From contig JAUVZH010000024.1 of NCBI GenBank assembly GCA_030602675.1, positions 1 through 15,129 of the forward strand: a stretch of 15,129 nt of DNA. Direction: 5' to 3'. The stretch comes from Candidatus Heimdallarchaeota archaeon (GTDB taxonomy: Archaea > Asgardarchaeota > Heimdallarchaeia > JABLTI01). A program made the position numbers and the translations under genes. Under the pieces are notes generated by a model. The model ran no database searches and was not told the origin of the DNA. It saw only the letters and a program-made list of their open reading frames with translations. This document shows, one piece after another, positions 14,208 through 15,129 of this stretch. Within the stretch, counting starts at the first letter, position 1. Every line of letters starts with the position of its first letter.

Positions 14208-14279
14208 CTTATAAAATCTTTATGAATGAAAACTTGTTCTTTACTAAAAAGAATTGCCATCTTAACACTTTTTAGTAAA
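14208..14279 (-). promoter_or_regulatory. Promoter of the actin-like gene with upstream 12-bp inverted repeat
   Basis: On the minus strand GATTTTATAAGG (about 14219-14208) contains a TATA box about 60-70 nt before the ATG at 14147. Just upstream, TTTACTAAAAAG (14240-14251) and CTTTTTAGTAAA (14268-14279) form a perfect 12-bp inverted repeat separated by 16 nt. Centre-to-centre spacing of 28 bp puts the arms on nearly the same face of the helix over about 2.7 turns. This is a candidate operator or centromere-like site for the ribbon-helix-helix protein, as parC lies upstream of parM in plasmids; it is only a single pair, not an iteron array. Confidence 0.45.
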
Positions 14280-14329
14280 AGATTTTTCCTTCAAACAATT
14301 TATATTATTAGAATTTTAAATTAATCACA

Positions 14330-14396
14330 TTATAGTATCTATAACAAATTGTCTTAAACAAAACTTGAAATGTACAATTAATCCTAAAAAAGGAGA
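14330..14396 (+). promoter_or_regulatory. Promoter and Shine-Dalgarno of the small helical gene
   Basis: TTATAGTAT (14330-14338) is a TATA-like box about 70 nt before the ATG at 14405, with a second candidate TTATATTA at about 14300-14307. A strong Shine-Dalgarno AAGGAGA (14390-14396) lies 8 nt before the start. The two divergent promoters account for the whole 14148-14404 gap; no gene is seen in it. Confidence 0.45.
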
Positions 14397-14404
14397 GCAA
14401 AAAG

Positions 14405-14686
14405 ATGTTTAAACAACTATCTGCTAAAGAATTGAAAGATATTTATGCCAATCGACCATGGATTAACAAAAATGCATTAACAAACTTATTTTTGTCTGCG
14501 TTTGCTGAAGCAGTTATTCCTGCAATTGATAAAGCAATGGAAAAGCTATACAAAACACTCTCAAGTACAGAATTTATAGCTAAAATTGAAGAAGATGTAA
14601 TAGATGAATCAATCGATCGCGTTATCAATATGATAAAAGATGAACTTAGAGAGGACTTAATCAAAGGTATGTTATTTGATGAATAA
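14405..14686 (+). CDS. Small helical protein of unknown function
   Basis: A 93-residue acidic protein, predicted helical almost throughout (ELKDIYANRPWINKNALTNL, FAEAVIPAIDKAMEKLY, DESIDRVINMIKDELREDLI). No known motif, cysteine pair, signal peptide or clear membrane segment was recognised; the stretch LFLSAFAEAVIPAI (about residues 28-41) is the most hydrophobic but too short and interrupted for a confident membrane helix. A strong Shine-Dalgarno and its own TATA box argue that it is a real gene. It is divergent from the actin-like gene and shares its intergenic region, so it could be co-regulated, but nothing in the sequence ties it to that block. Confidence 0.7.
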   Translation: MFKQLSAKELKDIYANRPWINKNALTNLFLSAFAEAVIPAIDKAMEKLYKTLSSTEFIAKIEEDVIDESIDRVINMIKDELREDLIKGMLFDE

Positions 14687-14701
14687 TCATATGTGAAGTT
14701 T

Positions 14702-14746
14702 AGAGCCAAGAAAAATCAAGAATGAAAAAATTATTTCTTTGGCTCT
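14702..14746. terminator. Inverted repeat at the convergent end of hypB
   Basis: AGAGCCAA (14702-14709) and TTGGCTCT (14739-14746) are perfect 8-bp inverted repeats; AAAA near 14711 and TTTC near 14735 allow the stem to continue with one bulge. The right arm lies inside the last codons of hypB. It could act as a terminator in both directions for the small helical gene and hypB, which is inferred from position. Confidence 0.4.
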
Positions 14747-15129
14747 GCATTCTCCAGCCAATGCATCCAATCATCTATTTGAATATCCTCACCCTTCAAT
14801 GCTACCTTTATTGTTTTGATATCAGGCTTGATTTCTGTTGCATGACCAAATAATACCTCAATACTGAAATCGGGAAAGTGCTCTAATATATCAGCTTTTG
14901 TTATTACTACAACATCAGCATCTTTGTAAATCACTGGATATTTTTTAGGTTTATGAGGTCCTTCTGGCACGCTAGCTAAAATTACTCGATAATCTTCTCC
15001 CAAATCATGTGATGAAGGGCAAACAAGATTACCAACATTTTCAATGAATAGAATATCAATTGCTGAGAGCTCCATTTTGCTCAATGCATTTCTTATTAAT
15101 CGAGCATCAAGATGGCACATACCTCCGGT
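14731..15129 (-). CDS. hypB: Hydrogenase nickel-incorporation GTPase HypB, C-terminal part
   Basis: HypB is the GTPase that, with HypA, delivers nickel to the [NiFe]-hydrogenase active site in the cytoplasm. The frame is open to the right edge, so the P-loop half lies outside the window; the ATG at 15120 is an internal codon, since the preceding residues TGG continue the family's G-x-CHLDA motif. Visible signatures are CHLDARLIRNAL, LFIENVGNLVCPSSHDLGED, the hydrophobic-then-GTPase strand DADVVVITKADIL (the TKAD stands for the G4 N-K-x-D) and the final helical part. The metal-binding Cys-His pair and the later Cys in NLVCP, which bind zinc or nickel in studied HypB proteins, are all present. 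It implies that the organism makes a [NiFe] hydrogenase. About half of the usual length is visible. Confidence 0.95.
   Translation of the reverse strand, partial: TGGMCHLDARLIRNALSKMELSAIDILFIENVGNLVCPSSHDLGEDYRVILASVPEGPHKPKKYPVIYKDADVVVITKADILEHFPDFSIEVLFGHATEIKPDIKTIKVALKGEDIQIDDWMHWLENAEPKK

Noticed and set aside
14148..14404. Plasmid-type parC iteron array or replication origin
   Set aside because: Only one inverted-repeat pair was found; no tandem direct repeats or origin-recognition-box-like repeats are visible.

Overview
This is an AT-rich stretch of an archaeal chromosome, most likely from an Asgard archaeon. That placement is an inference from gene content. The window has archaeal ribosomal protein uL16 (L10e), an OapC-type Zn-ribbon protein, TATA-box promoters and poly-T terminators. 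It also has features common in Asgard genomes: a RING-like zinc finger, a small GTPase of the MglA type, and many Zn-ribbon, coiled-coil and winged-helix proteins. L10e and HypB, a [NiFe]-hydrogenase maturation GTPase, argue for a chromosome rather than a plasmid. No tRNA, rRNA, CRISPR array or insertion sequence was seen.

Layout. 1-1116: the 3' end of a coiled-coil gene, a PPC/DUF296-domain gene (+), and a convergent OapC-like gene (-). 1270-2840: L10e (-) and a Zn-ribbon/coiled-coil gene (+) diverge from a shared promoter whose two TATA boxes form a 19-bp palindrome. 2874-4330: a tandem winged-helix regulator (-) diverges from a small protein with an AbrB-like N-terminus and an ACT-like domain (+). 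4462-6097: a two-gene unit of a RING-like protein and a coiled-coil protein (-), with a divergent winged-helix regulator (+). 6122-14147: a minus-strand block of five genes. 14405-14686: a small helical protein (+). 14731-15129: the C-terminal part of HypB (-), cut by the window edge.

The most interesting part is the minus-strand block. In order of transcription it encodes a ParM/Ta0583-type actin-like ATPase; an overlapping ribbon-helix-helix protein with a lysine-rich head and a proline/arginine-rich linker, which looks like a ParR/StbB DNA adaptor; a helical-repeat protein ending in a Zn ribbon; an MglA-like GTPase with a TTG start; and, from its own promoter, a 1396-residue SF2 helicase. 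The helicase has about 500 residues between its Walker/DEAH half and its arginine-finger half. Its N-terminus is a basic amphipathic helix followed by an acidic stretch, as in membrane-targeted FtsY. A 12-bp inverted repeat lies just upstream of the actin-like gene's promoter and is a candidate binding site for the ribbon-helix-helix protein. Together these suggest a chromosomal filament-based DNA positioning or segregation system linked to a polarity-type GTPase and a helicase. The domain calls rest on visible motifs; the joint function is a hypothesis.

Inverted repeats that could form hairpins, or poly-T runs, sit at all five convergent gene junctions.
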